Notes: a model not told the origin generated them from the sequence alone. DNA of 64,000 nucleotides from Gordius sp. MW1 (GCA_964036665.1 OZ038527.1:5518001-5582000); one strand, 5' to 3'; shown: positions 25,601-34,263, counted from the stretch's first letter. Program-made: numbers and translations.

Positions 25601-26090
25601 GTTTTTAACGAAAATTTAGGTAGTTATACTCATGGACGTAGCCAAGGGGGGGGGGGGCTACCCCCCTCTAATCCAAAAACTTGTAATTCATTAAAATTAT
25701 GCCCGAAATTTTAAAAAATTATCATTGCCCTCTAAATCATTATTGCTCCCTCTAATCCCAATGCTGGCTACGCCCATGGTTATACTATTTGATCGGTCCC
25801 TTACTGAACCCTGATTTTTAGTTATCTAAGCATTTGCCTGAAAAATGAATTATTGGCTTGACCAATTTTACAATTTAAACGATTTGTAGCTCACTTGAGT
25901 ATAACTAGTTAAATTTTAGATAAAGCTGGTTAAAAAATTTAAAACCATTTGCAAACGTTATTTGCTTAGGTACGTGGAGAATTATAACGTTCAACTCCTG
26001 ACCGCCCTGAACGCTGACGAAATTGGGAAGAAAAAGAAATTAGCTCAACGCTTGCAATCCCTTCACTCCGTTATGAAAGGAGAAATTTGA
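54..26090 (+). CDS. PLXNA: Plexin-A family semaphorin receptor (3' part, 17 exons)
   Basis: Single-pass receptor for semaphorins that signals through a cytoplasmic Ras/Rap GAP. Hand-spliced exons: 54-308, 3130-3464, 3974-4613, 5719-5974, 6270-6415, 17402-17589, 17921-18065, 18664-18810, 19813-19981, 20733-20836, 21401-21599, 22182-22327, 23269-23355, 23694-23863, 24387-24599, 25447-25572, 25970-26090. All junctions are AG/GT with matching phases, and the 3,447 nt give 1,148 codons plus TGA. Order of parts: IPT domains, TM helix, coiled juxtamembrane segment, split GAP with an inserted Rho-binding domain. The sema and PSI parts lie upstream of base 1; an in-frame TAG at 51-53 marks the acceptor. 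Class A is preferred because of the [24 protein letters not shown] and LPLRFWVN blocks. Exons are GC-rich against AT-rich introns. The class call rests on remembered family sequence, not a search. Confidence 0.95.
309..1040. other. Plexin intron 1, left part
   Basis: Non-coding. Follows donor GTACGC after 308. AT-rich, no conserved coding or RNA signal seen before the repeat element at 1041. Confidence 0.7.
1041..2753 (+). mobile_element. Composite hairpin-repeat element, copy 1 (intron 1)
   Basis: Starts with a 5' block ATTGCTATGCAATTTATGGG, then a CGTCC/GTCGTCC short tandem tract, a duplicated GAGGTGCCCCACCCCTCATC block, and an array of roughly 110-125-bp units. It ends with the inverse of the 5' block (CCCATAAATTGCATAGCAA, about 2655), a polypyrimidine tract and a hairpin GGGCC-GAA-GGCCC near 2738-2750. 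The same plan recurs at 12909-14904 and 14905-16900, and partly at 6471, 9257 and 12595. No intact protein gene is inside; open frames are shadows of the repeats. It looks like a non-autonomous element with subterminal inverted repeats. The true termini and any target duplication are not established. Confidence 0.7.
1470..2360 (+). repeat. Tandem array with CCAATGG/CCATTGG hairpin units
   Basis: About eight degenerate units of 110-125 bp. Each has GGCTGCTGACCAATGG, a short A-rich loop, TGACCATTGGCCAAA, then a T-rich tract and TTGTTCCTGTTACTACCATT. CCAATGG and CCATTGG are exact reverse complements, so each unit can fold a 7-bp stem (9-10 with a G:T pair). The same array is found at about 6830-7480, 9610-10260, 13550-14460 and 15546-16456. 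Confidence 0.85.
2932..3052. mobile_element. Short MITE-like element, CATGGGCGTAGCCAGG family
   Basis: Begins CATGGCCGTAGCCAGG and ends CTCGGCTACGCCCTTGGG, imperfect inverted termini about 120 bp apart, with G-rich then C-rich interior. Sister copies lie in introns and intergenic DNA across the window (21698, 23028, 25631, 27132, 49977). This copy sits 77 bp before the exon-2 acceptor of plexin-A. Confidence 0.75.
4614..5718. other. Plexin intron 3
   Basis: AT-rich intron between donor AGG/GTAAGT and acceptor AAAG. No repeats or RNA genes recognised. Confidence 0.8.
5719..6415 (+). CDS. PLXNA: Plexin transmembrane and juxtamembrane exons
   Basis: Exons 5719-5974 and 6270-6415. A hydrophobic helix of about 22 residues ([22 protein letters not shown], roughly window residues 443-464, positions 5815-5880) is followed by basic YRRKS and then a charged helical stretch with [16 protein letters not shown]. 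The latter corresponds to the juxtamembrane coiled coil involved in plexin dimerisation. The next exon reads [16 protein letters not shown] and [14 protein letters not shown], the conserved start of the plexin GAP N-lobe. The codon split G/CC (Ala) joins the two exons. The start at 5719 follows acceptor AAAG and continues the phase-0 donor at 4613. Confidence 0.94.
6471..9238. repeat. Local segmental duplication, copy A (plexin intron 5)
   Basis: Begins with the TTGCTATGCAATTTATGGGC block and CGTCC tract, carries a CCAATGG/CCATTGG array, about 0.5 kb of unique AT-rich DNA with a C-run, then a ~270-bp satellite. Nearly all of it recurs between 9257 and 12107. For example, identical blocks lie 2,781 bp apart at 6799/9580 and 7713/10494. 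No gene. Confidence 0.9.
8265..9235. repeat. ~270-bp satellite, about 3.6 units
   Basis: The landmark TGTAATTTAAACTTATTTAA occurs at 8265, 8539, 8808 and 9082 (spacings 274, 269, 274). Each unit also has TTCGGTCGCAGTAAAC and the imperfect palindrome AATATCT-TAAAT-AGATATT. The units differ by small indels. Confidence 0.93.
9252..12107. repeat. Local segmental duplication, copy B, mosaic
   Basis: Matches copy A as three pieces in changed order. 9257-11046 corresponds to about 6471-8265; 11047-11577 corresponds to 8539-9069; 11578-12107 jumps back and corresponds to 8166-8695. Both breakpoints lie in or beside the ~270-bp satellite, which suggests unequal recombination. Differences between copies are a few bases, such as one extra C in the C-run near 10790 and a shorter CGTCC tract. 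Confidence 0.88.
11047..12107. repeat. ~270-bp satellite, second block
   Basis: Landmarks at 11047, 11316, 11677 and 11951. The first pair is broken off at 11577 mid-unit and restarts from the sequence that precedes the satellite in copy A. Confidence 0.9.
12347..12380. mobile_element. Solo end of the CATGGGCGTAGCCAGG MITE
   Basis: CATGGGCGAAGCCAGG followed by a G run; no matching inverted end found within 300 bp. Flanking 12120-12346 is C/G-rich low-complexity DNA with a repeated ACGGAGGGAAAGG; nothing else recognised. Confidence 0.55.
12595..12905. mobile_element. 3' end fragment of the composite hairpin-repeat element
   Basis: Matches the 3' part of copy 1 from CCCCCTATAGG through GCCCATAAATTGCATAGCAA and GATGAGTCGTCCCC to the polypyrimidine tract. 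The terminal hairpin is here replaced by a tandem hairpin array (12731-12892) and a last hairpin CGCCC-GAA-GGGCG at 12893-12905. Confidence 0.75.
12731..12892. repeat. Array of six GC hairpins (TGGGGGC-NNN-GCCCCCA)
   Basis: Six tandem units start at 12731, 12761, 12787, 12813, 12840 and 12865 (25-30 bp apart). Every unit has an unchanged 7-bp stem, TGGGGGC and GCCCCCA, around a three-base loop (GGA, GTA, AGA, GGA, GAA, GAA). The spacers GGGGGTTT, GGGGGTCT and GGGGGACT add a second G run. Only loop and spacer vary. Several loops have the C-GNA-G form known to give unusually stable DNA mini-hairpins. Confidence 0.93.
12909..14904. repeat. 1,996-bp tandem duplication, unit 1 (composite element)
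   Basis: Contains ATTTTAAGTAAACGAATTC, the 5' block TTGCTATGCAATTTATGGGC at 13013, a CGTCC tract, five or so ~60-bp units carrying TATAATAAACATAAATAAAA and TGCTATGCAATTTAACTAG (13238-13475), the CCAATGG/CCATTGG array, CTAACCCTAACCC, the inverse end block near 14768 and the hairpin GGGCC-GAA-GGCCC near 14885. It is followed head to tail by unit 2. Confidence 0.93.
14905..16900. repeat. 1,996-bp tandem duplication, unit 2
   Basis: Head-to-tail copy of 12909-14904 at a constant offset of 1,996 bp. I saw no differences at the points compared. Ends at GCCCGAGTTT (16891-16900), after which the sequence is unrelated AT-rich intron DNA up to the plexin acceptor at 17401. Confidence 0.93.
16901..17401. 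other. Plexin intron 5, right end
   Basis: AT-rich, ends in polypyrimidine tract and acceptor AAGCAG. Nothing else recognised. Confidence 0.75.
17402..22327 (+). CDS. PLXNA: Plexin GAP N-lobe and Rho-binding domain exons
   Basis: Exons 17402-17589, 17921-18065, 18664-18810, 19813-19981, 20733-20836, 21401-21599 and 22182-22327. The [14 protein letters not shown] and [14 protein letters not shown] blocks are plexin GAP signatures; the Arg pair near window residues 632-633 matches the Arg-finger region. [17 protein letters not shown] follows. The RBD (ubiquitin-like fold) runs from about 700 to 800, with [12 protein letters not shown] and [13 protein letters not shown]. It ends in a Ser/Asn/His-rich low-complexity linker of about 100 residues, encoded by 21401-21599 and 22182-22327, before KLWHLVK re-enters the GAP. 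This linker is the least conserved part of plexins, so its exact exon ends rely on phase (G + AA = Glu). Confidence 0.93.
18811..19812. other. Plexin intron 8
   Basis: About 1 kb AT-rich intron with a C-run near 19563. No gene or repeat recognised; the other plexin introns between 17590 and 21400 are similar. Confidence 0.7.
21698..21858. mobile_element. CATGGGCGTAGCCAGG-family MITE (plexin intron 11)
   Basis: Starts CATGGGCGTTGCTAGG and ends CCTTGGCTAAGCCCATG, inverted termini 161 bp apart, with GGGGGGG and CCGCCCCTCC inside. Confidence 0.8.
23028..23188. mobile_element. CATGGGCGTAGCCAGG-family MITE (plexin intron 12)
   Basis: Starts CATGGCGAAGCCAGG and ends CCTGGCTACGCCCATG; 161 bp, same length as the copy at 21698. 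Confidence 0.85.
23269..26090 (+). CDS. PLXNA: Plexin GAP C-lobe exons and C-terminus
   Basis: Exons 23269-23355, 23694-23863, 24387-24599, 25447-25572 and 25970-26090. The translation shows [11 protein letters not shown] (second conserved GAP Arg), [28 protein letters not shown] and [15 protein letters not shown], all near-invariant in plexin GAP domains, then the closing helices ending VMKGEI and a TGA at 26088-26090. The catalytic Arg and the Asn-containing LPLRFWVN segment look intact, so the receptor should be signalling-competent. No PDZ ligand is evident at the C-terminus; PDZ ligands are typical of class B, which supports class A. Confidence 0.94.
25631..25778. mobile_element. CATGGGCGTAGCCAGG-family MITE (plexin intron 16)
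   Basis: Starts CATGGACGTAGCCAAGG followed by a G run and ends GCTGGCTACGCCCATG; 148 bp. A degenerate relative with GCATAGCCATGATTCTGGGAGGGG lies at about 25327 in intron 15. Confidence 0.83.
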
Positions 26091-26404
26091 AGATTTATTT
26101 ATTTTCCGCTATTCTCACCAATTAATGCAGTGTTCCGACAATTTTTTGCCTTTTTAATGCAAAATGATGACTTAACTATTTGGAAAAACTAACGCCTTCA
26201 AACAACCAAGACAGGAGATTTTTTTGGACTTGTTTGTTTTCAAAATCCCATGAAATTATGACACTTTTTTACCAGGCAAAATTAAAAATTGTCCGGGATT
26301 TAAGATCAATTGGCACTAAAAACTTGAAAAATCCTAGCAATTATAATGTCCAACCAACTTCTCCGTTATTGTCTCGAAAGTATTACTTCGTTTTGTGATA
26401 TTAC

Positions 26405-26418
26405 CACACACACACACA
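26405..26418. repeat. (CA)7 microsatellite
   Basis: Seven CA dinucleotides in the plexin 3' region. Confidence 0.9.
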
Positions 26419-26794
26419 ACTCATCTACAACTATATCTCGCGAATCAATCGCTCCGCATTACGATCTTGTTATATATAAAATATACGCGCGACGGCATTT
26501 ATAAAACTGCCCTAAAATAGCATCTTTTATCATCGTTGCTTTTATATTAATTTTATAATTGCTCGCATTTTACATGAACGGCTCTTCAGACGTTTTTTAG
26601 TTATTTGATGGCATTTCGTTTTATATAACGCGATTATTTCACATTTTTGCCCTCTTTTTTATGACGGAGAGTTTTGAGCTCAATGATTTTTTTTTCAAGC
26701 CATGCAAAATATGTTGCAAATTGAGACTTTTTTACGACGTATATTGTATTCAACATCTTAATCAAAATTGTCATTTTTTGTATATATTAGATTT

Positions 26795-26800
26795 AATAAA
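26795..26800 (+). terminator. Candidate plexin-A polyadenylation signal
   Basis: AATAAA 705 bp after the stop; another AATAAA lies at 26931-26936. Which one is used cannot be told. Confidence 0.4.
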
Positions 26801-27131
26801 TTTGACAGAATCGTGAGAAACAACTTTTTATGTTAGAGTAAAAAAATAGCCCATTCAAAAACTACTAGAAGAATTGGCACTCTCTGACTAACTTTTTACC
26901 TTAACCATTTTAAAAATACGTGTCGATGGCAATAAATCCTTTAGATCTTCAAGTATCTTTTTAGCTAATTTATAGTCGCTCGGGAAATGCACCGAGTTTT
27001 TTATGTAAAATTTCATATTAATTTGTTTCCTCTGTTTTTCATTCTACCTTAGCATTAATAAATTAGCAAATACAAAAATTTGAATGAACGTAAAGATTTA
27101 CGATTTGTAAAAATTTATAATGTAGAGTTGT

Positions 27132-27284
27132 CATGGGCGTAACCAGGAATTGATTTACAGGGGGGGCTATAATGATTTAGGGAGGGGCAGAAGGATCATT
27201 TTTAGCAATTTTAGCCATAATTATATTAAATTTAGAGGGGGGCAGTTGCCCCTCCCTGCCATCCCTTGGCTATGGCTATGAGTT
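27132..27284. mobile_element. CATGGGCGTAGCCAGG-family MITE split by a retrotransposon
   Basis: Starts CATGGGCGTAACCAGG. Its far end GGCTATGGCTATGAG borders the non-LTR element at 27285, and a second version of that end (GGCTATGGCCATGAG) reappears at 30804 on the other side. The retrotransposon therefore landed at the edge of this MITE. Confidence 0.8.
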
Positions 27285-30200
27285 CTTCTTCTTCTTCGTC
27301 GTTTTAAGGCCGTTTTCCAGGATCTCCTGGGTTGGCCTGTTTTCCCCTAATGCATTTCCTCCATTTTATCCGGTCATAAGAATCGTGTTTTGTCAGGCCC
27401 ATTTTTTCCATGTCGTTAGCGAGAAAAGAAGACCATGTGGATTTCGGCCTCCCGCGCGGTTTCTTTCCAGATACCTCCATGGAAGTACATTTCTTCACCC
27501 AGTCGTCGTCATTCTTCCGCTCCACATGTCCAAACCATCTTAGCCTATTTTTCCGGATGACCTCGTTGATTGGCTCGATCCCAATTCTTTCTCTGATTTT
27601 ATTGCTTGTTATTCTTTCCCGTAGCGACACGCTTGATATCCATCTTATCATACGCATTTCTGTGCTTTCCAATTTGACTTTATGTGTCGACATTAGTGGC
27701 CACGTTTCACTTCCATATACAAGACAACTTCTAATACATGCCGCGTATACTTTACCCTTTAAAGAGTGAGACACCTTTTCCGGTCAAAAGAGGGGCCATC
27801 CTTGCTGTAACTGCCGAGTCAACATTCCCATCTGCACTGAAAGAGTCCCCGAGGTAGGTAAAGGTGTCAACTTTTCCTAGCGTCTCCCCATTAACGATGT
27901 TGAAGTCGGTTAGGGCATTATCCGGTAGAGGTCCTGTGGCGCAAGGCTTGCAGTTAAACGTACGACTTGCCAATAAGAGGCTTCCTTTCACACCGCTACA
28001 TTTCTTGTGGACCCATCCTAGGCATTTTGTGCATTGTATAGAGTTGCTAGCCACTCCTTTGTGACATACGCTACAGGGCCAGGCGCAAGTTGGCTCGGCG
28101 CTCTTCATACTTTTCCCGACTAACATCACCTTTGTTTTTCCCATGTTAACTTTTAAGCCCTTTGCCCATTCCGTTTTTCCATTTTAGTATCTTTGTATGG
28201 AGATCAGCCTCACTCTCAGCCATTATCAAGAGATAATCGGCGTATAAAATGGGAGTCCTTCTCGCAGTTGTTTAGTCACCACCTCCATTACGAGTATGAA
28301 AAGTAGAGGGCTTAATACGGAACCTTGGTGTAGCCCAACCTTCACTTCAAAGCTTTCGCTATCGCCATCATGTGTCCTCACTGCCGTTTGAGATTCGTCA
28401 TACATAGTCATCACAGCCGTAACCAACCATTCTTCCATACCTGTTTTTCTAAGAGCCCATTTTACAACTTCCCGCGGCACACGGTCGAACGCTTTCTCAA
28501 GGTCTACGAAGGCATATTACAGTCTTTTGCCTTTAGCTTGATATTTTTTTTGCATCTGTCGTAATATAAAGATGGCATCGGTGGTCCCTGTCCCTGGTTG
28601 AAATCCGAACTGCATTGCGTCAATGTTCGTTTGTTCCCGGATTCTTTTCTCGAACACCCTCTCGATAACTTTCATAGTTTGGTCAAGGAGCTTAATAGCC
28701 CGATATGATCCGCAGTCAAGTGGATCACCTTTTCCTTTGTATATTGGTAAAAGAACACTCTTTTTCCAGTCGCTGGGTATAGTCCCTTCCTGGATTATGG
28801 CATTACACAGCTGTGTAAGCCAAACGACTCCCAAATGTCCAGAAGCTTTTACCACTTCCGCCACTATTCCTGTAGGGCCTGCCGCTTTACCTTGTTTCAT
28901 TTTATTTATTGCATGCTGAATTTCGTCAGTCCCAATCCAACAGCAGGGTCCCTCCACTTTATCGCAATCGACGTCATTGTCCCAGGTATTCTCTTCGTTT
29001 AAGAGTCGTTTCATGTAATTTTTCCAAACCTTTTTGATTCCATCGCCATGGGAGATGATGTTACCCGCGGGAGTTTTAACGCATGTAACCGCCCCAACAT
29101 CAAGTCTTTCTTTTGCAATTTGTTTAGCTACTCGAAACATGTGTTTCTTTCCTTCCTCTGAGTCAAGGCGTTTAGCAAACTCGCAACTTTTTGTTTCCTT
29201 TATTCTGGCGACGGTCCTTCTTGCAATTCTTTTAGCCTCTTGATAGGTGACCTTGTCGGACCTTTGTTGGGATTCATGCCAGACTTTATAGCAGCGCCTT
29301 TTATCTTCAATAACTTTCGCCGCCTCAGAGTTCCACCACCAAGTTTCCTTGTGTCTTGGGGGCCCCTTTGTCCAACCACAAACGCGTGCTGTTGTGTCAA
29401 GCCAAGCATTCTTCATAGCCGTCCATTTGTCGTTTACGTTCTTCGCCGTCGTAACTGAGGTTCCATCAAGTGCTTCGGCAAAATCCATCTTTTGAGTACC
29501 ATCTTTCAAGCACCACACCTTTAGCCTAGGGATATAACGTTTCTTTAGGTTTATAAGCCCCTTCATTACGAGATCCCCAACGATAAGACGGTGTTGTGTC
29601 ACGCATTCTTCCCTGGGGAAAACCTTGACGTTTTTCACCATACATCTGTCCGATTTTTTGACCATCATATAGTCGACAGTACTTTTGAGGGTACCCGATT
29701 CATAGGTTATAAGTTTCCTGTCTTCTTTCTTGAAGAAAGTATTGCATATAACCATCTGAGTAGCGTCCCCAAAATCCAAAATGCGTTCCCTCCGGATTCC
29801 TGGTTCCATAGCTGTGACCACCATGAACCCCTTCATAACCATCGATATTCGCGCCAACATGTCCGTTTAGATCCCCGCCTAATATAATAGATTCTCTAGG
29901 GTGAAAGTGGGAAGTAATTTCCAACAGACGATCCCAGAAAATGTATTTCTCTTTATCGCTTCTTCCTACTTAAGGAGCGTAGGCCGATATAACGTTGTAT
30001 AGCCTTTCTCCCATCGCCATCTTAATAGCTATGATCCGGTCGTTACATCGCTTGACATCAATAACTTTGTCCACCCATTTCTCAGCGACAAATATCCCTA
30101 TACCAGCTTTTCCATCCTTGTGCCCTTGCCAGTAGAATTTATATCGCGCATCAATGGCTCCCATCATCCTAGCACCCTCTCCTTTCCGCCTTGTCTTCTG

Positions 30201-30803
30201 TATGCAACATATATCTATCCTTCTCCGATTAAGTGCTTCCACTACCTCGCCCGCTCTTCCCGTCATGCTCCCTATGTTCCAGGTTGCAACCCTTAGCGTG
30301 TCGCCTTTAGACCGGCCTCCTCGAAGATTTTCAAGTCGATGACCATCATAAGAAGAGAGTCCTTGCGGGGTTCCCAAAACGATTTGGCCTGGATCTCTTT
30401 CTTTTTGACGTAGGTCGATGAGTTAACCCACGGGATACTTAGGGCTGTACCCCGCCCATTTGCTTTTGTATTCATAGGGGGTTGGAGCCGTTTTTACAGC
30501 CGGATGCCCTTCCTGACGCCAACCTCTTCGTCGGTTTGTACGACTCGCGAGGAGCAGAGATCCTATTCTGACCCCAGATCACAGGGGTTTGAGTCGTTTT
30601 CCTTCAGAGGGTGAGTTCTAAAGGACGATCCTTTTGAAACCTTTCTATATAAACGAATCGAAGTATGGAAAGGTCTGAGGCCGTGGAACTTTAACGTTTT
30701 CAGCAATCTTTTTAAGTAACACGGACCGCTTCACCTTTAGCCAGATGTTAGAATCTGTTGTCCCCCCTGCACGACGAGGACGTAGGAGAGCGGATTTGCA
30801 GGG
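27285..30803 (-). mobile_element. Non-LTR retrotransposon (RTE/CR1-like), decayed
   Basis: Reads on the minus strand: 5' end at 30803, 3' end at 27285 with an (AAG)n tail. Flanked by a 17-bp target duplication, GGCTATGGCTATGAGTT at 27268-27284 and GGCTATGGCCATGAGTT at 30804-30820 (one mismatch). Order: 5' leader with the widespread CAGCCGGATGCCCTTCC phrase, EEP endonuclease, reverse transcriptase, a PHD-like zinc knuckle, C-terminal LRWFGHVERK/GRPKSTW block. Length and TSD indicate a near full-length insertion, now inactive. Confidence 0.9.
27304..30377 (-). pseudogene. Endonuclease/reverse transcriptase polyprotein, broken
   Basis: Fragments: endonuclease 30377-29700, RT 29860-28226, zinc knuckle and C-terminal part 28144-27304. 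Endonuclease motifs ATWNIGS and GGDLNGHVG are visible, but the usual QET reads QKT (catalytic Glu lost). RT shows FGFQPGTGTTDAIF, FVDLEKAFDRVP and GLHQGSVLSPLLF; the active-site box reads LYADYLL instead of YADD. Breaks: stop TAA at about 29968, frameshift near 29790, stop TAA at 28517-28519, frameshift near 28245. The CSVCHKG..IQCTKC..WVHKKCSG knuckle between RT and the C-terminal block is shared by a known clade of such elements. Ends with a stop at 27304-27306. Confidence 0.9.
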
Positions 30804-30820
30804 GGCTATGGCCATGAGTT

Positions 30821-31756
30821 GTTATTTAAAATTGTGCACGACTTTAAAGCAATGTCGAAAGTAGAATATTGTGTAATATTTTCGATAAATATTCAATTTT
30901 GTATCAATCCGTGATAACGTTTTTAACAAATATCTTTATGGACATAATTATTAATTCGATGCCGTAAAACGTCAATGCAAGATAAGAATATTTAAAATAT
31001 GTCTCAGTCCGTATATTGTCAGTGTAATAAATAAAAATTATTATTTGTACCCATAGACTAGATAGACTACTCATCAACGTTAAATAAGAGTACCGTTTTT
31101 CCGCATTTTTAGATGTGCACAAATAAGAGAAGGTTAGTTACGTAGATTATAGTGATTTTGGGTAATTAAAGTGTTTTAAAAACTTAATAGAAAAAAATAT
31201 TGAAAAATATATATCATTTAAAAACTTCATAAAAATAATGTGAAGTTAAAGCAATTTAGTGCTATCTGCAGCATATTAAATAAACATTCTTTTTTATTTA
31301 TTAACTAATGAGGAAGGTAAATTCATTTTCTGTTTAAATAATGGGGGACACTGCAGAAAGACATGGGAGATTGTCATATTTAAAATAATGGATTTATTGG
31401 TACAGAATTTACCATATGAAACATATGACATGAGCAGTCTATGTTTGCTCCTTATGCTTTATTTCTTTCGCCAAACGAAAACCTTTTAAATTTTTGGCTA
31501 GCTACATCGTAATACTCATAACATTTCGCAATTAATTTTTAATATTAAAAAATGGCACTAATCATTTTGCTAAGTTATTTTAAAATCATTAAAATAAATC
31601 TTTAACGATTAATCAATTTCCAATTTAATCTCCCTATGCCTTCCATGTAAAACCACAAAAAATGTAAAAACATTTGTGTCAATTAAAATGTATAAAAATA
31701 TATAAAAGTGTGGAAACAATTTTAAAAATAAGGTTTTCCCCCAAAATTGCAACACA
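30821..31756. other. NELF-A 3' flank
   Basis: AT-rich, no gene seen. TTTATT (AATAAA on the minus strand) at 31458 and 31393 are candidate polyadenylation signals for NELF-A. Confidence 0.55.
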
Positions 31757-32549
31757 TCAAGAAGCGCTAACAAATCTGATTTCATCGGGTTCGGGCAGCC
31801 TATAACTTTTAATCCTTTTCCATTCACCCGTTTGGTAATTCATTTGAAAAAATATTTGGGCAATTAAAATTCTTTTAGTTGGTGGCAAGGTTTCCAATTG
31901 AGATGGAATCAGGACTTCTTCAACGTTTTCGCTCAATTTAATGGACAAAGTTTCACCCTGGTTCGGGCAAGGATTTTCTGTCATATTCAATTTATACAAT
32001 GTATACATTTGTGTAGAAAAAAATCAAATTTTAACCGCTCGCATATCTTTGCAAAAACTCCTAAATTACAATTTTTGCCCAATATCAATCATATAGATCA
32101 TAATTTTTAGTAACCAAATACCAATGTAAATTTTAAATGCCACTTGCTTAAATGTTGTCCTAAATATAGAAACTTAAATTTGCTAATAAAATAAAAAATC
32201 AAATTAGTAAAAACATTAATTTTTGAATTATTTTTTATCAAAAACTGATCAATATGTTAGATAGACCACAAAAACACATTATTATCTATGGGCAATTTAT
32301 GTGTCAAAATTGAATATTTTTCATATAAAATTTAATAACATATATTAAATACCATAAATTGCATAGCAACCAATAGTATAGTAAGTTTAAAAAGACAAAT
32401 TTGTATTATTATTTGTCGAAAGGCAGATATAAAAGCGGAAAATAACTACCTCTTAGGCCAGACATAAATCCTAGTATTAATGACTTTTCTGGGGCTGTAA
32501 CTCTATTCGCATCTTGAAAGATTTCTTGAGCTTGAATTATCTGTTCTTG
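31757..32549 (-). CDS. NELFA: NELF-A C-terminal conserved exons 10-11
   Basis: Exon 32549-32450 begins QEQIIQAQEIFQDANRV after acceptor ATACAG, exon 31977-31757 after acceptor GACAG; the split codon G/AA gives Glu in GLRENPC. This tail is among the most conserved parts of NELF-A across animals. Intron 31978-32449 is AT-rich and includes a CATAAATTGCATAGCAA match at 32350 to the end block of the composite repeat family. Confidence 0.92.
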
Positions 32550-34216
32550 CTGTATAACATTATGACTATACATTAAAGGCATATAATTAGATTTAGCATG
32601 TAAAATGTTGATGAAAACATTAAATATTAATTCAATTGACAAATATTATAAGCCCATCACTTTGCAACACCTGCCTATGAAATAATTAAAATCAATTTCT
32701 AAATTCATTTTACAACATTAAAAAATTGTTTTAAATTCTAACTGATAATTGAACAGTGCCAGGGTAATTCATTTTTAAGGCTGGATTTGAAAAATCTTGA
32801 AAAGAGGTTGAAGTATCTTGTGGATGTGGAGCATTCATATATGGAGAATGCGGAGGCAAAGGGTTGTTGGATGGTGCTTCTGTTAGTTGACCATCATAAG
32901 CTATCATTGTGTAGTATTAGTAAAAAAAACAGAATAAATGGTTATTGCAATATTTAAAAAGGAATTAGTTATAATTTTAATTTAATAGATAAGGAATTTA
33001 TTTATTATAACATAAAACAAATCAAATAATGTATATATATTAATAACGTATTACATAGTAAATTTGATTGAGGATAAGGGCCTTTGTTTACTAAGCCCTA
33101 TTAAAGCATAAAAATAAAATAAAATTAATAATACCATATGACTAAATGTGTATGCTTGTGACATTCCTGTATCTTTAACATTAGATGGTAAAGAGTGAAT
33201 AGGATCATCTACAGTGGTTATTTACACACTAATTTTAAAATACCTATTTTCCTCCTTTTCTTGATATCCTTATTAGCCAATGGTTGTTCAGATAAATCTA
33301 AAAGCTATAAGAAAATATTAGCATTAAAATTGTTATAAAACCTTAATTCTGCCACTTTCTTTCTTTACAGTCTTGATCATTCCTGATTTATTATTGGCTG
33401 CAACATGAGAATCTCTGGTATTATTAGCTAAAGCATTTACTTTATTTTTAAACTATAAATCTCAATAATATTTATACTATGTTCAATTTTATTAGATAAT
33501 TTTTCTTTGAATGGAATCAAAGAAGCCATAGGGTTTTTTGATTTTCCTTGAATTAAAGCTTCTGACGCTAAAAAATATTAAAAAGATATAATAAATATCA
33601 AACATTTCTGCAAAAGCTCAGCCCGAAGAATTGCAGATTTTGGTTTCCTCTTAAGAGCAAAATACTTTATAGGATTAGATTGAAAGCCAGTAAGTGTGTA
33701 AAGTGCATTTTTGCTCAGGTAAGCACTTTCCAATGGCAATAATGAATTTGTAATTGTAGTATTTACATTTTCAACTTAATATAAAAAATATTACTTAAAA
33801 ATTTTACCATCATTCACTAATGTTGAAAAAAAATCTAAGAAGTTAGAGTCATTAGAATCTATACAGCCTGTTTTAGGGTAATCTTTTAGGAGATTAGCTA
33901 AAGATTTGCACCATGGATCAGAACACACAGAAGCTACATTTACGAGTTCCTGTAATTCTGCTTGCCACTAAATTAGTATAGAATAAAAAAAATAATAATA
34001 ATAAACTTCTTCGACATTTCGCCGAGATAGATGCAATATCGATAATAAAAGCCTCATTTTAACTTGAGGTTGAAAACTTTCAAAGTTTTGAGACGCTTTA
34101 ATTATAACATTGGCATTAAGATGTGGGCATATAATTTTTCCCGACCAGTGATCATCCGATTGTCCTAGCTTATTGTGCAACCATAAATTTATATCTGCGT
34201 CTCGAATAGAAGACAT
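31757..34216 (-). CDS. NELFA: NELF-A, negative elongation factor subunit A (complete, 11 exons)
   Basis: Subunit of the nuclear NELF complex, which with DSIF holds RNA polymerase II in promoter-proximal pause. Exons in gene order (minus): 34216-34007, 33967-33808, 33774-33604, 33567-33478, 33427-33342, 33304-33244, 33208-33135, 33097-33055, 32900-32743, 32549-32450, 31977-31757. Phases match throughout; 1,374 nt give 457 aa plus TGA (human about 528). The N-terminus MSSIRDADINLWLHNKLG and ILHLSRRNVEE, then LKRKPKSAILRAELLQK, match the conserved HDAg-like N-terminal region. The C-terminus EKSLILGFMSGLR, NPCPNQGETLSIKLSE and MNYQTGEWKR matches the conserved tail. The middle is short, Pro/Ser-rich and poorly conserved, which explains the reduced length. 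The tiny 43-nt exon 33097-33055 is inferred from phase. Convergent with plexin-A, divergent from IFT88. Confidence 0.93.
33604..34216 (-). CDS. NELFA: NELF-A N-terminal conserved exons 1-3
   Basis: Introns here are only 33-39 bp. Exon 1 (70 codons) ends at GAA/GTTTAT, exon 2 starts TGGCAAGCAG and encodes the SDPWCKSLANLLKDYP region, and exon 3 encodes LPLESAYLSKNALYTL and the KRKPKSAILRAELLQK block. This is the part of NELF-A that contacts polymerase. The ATG at 34214-34216 is the only Met in frame ahead of the conserved start. Confidence 0.93.
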
Positions 34217-34263
34217 TTTTATACACCAATTTAAAATAATAATTCAGTAAACATATGATTTTT

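Larger units (their letters stand above)
26091..27131. other. Plexin 3' UTR and flank
   Basis: No coding signal. Holds a (CA)7 run at 26405-26418 and AATAAA at 26795 and 26931, candidate polyadenylation signals for plexin-A. Confidence 0.6.

Noticed and set aside
29034..29887. Plus-strand frames across 27410-29887
   Set aside because: Shadows of the minus-strand retrotransposon polyprotein.
34217..34230. TATA box GTATAAAA upstream of the NELF-A ATG
   Set aside because: It touches the start codon, leaving no room for a transcription start; most likely AT-rich chance.
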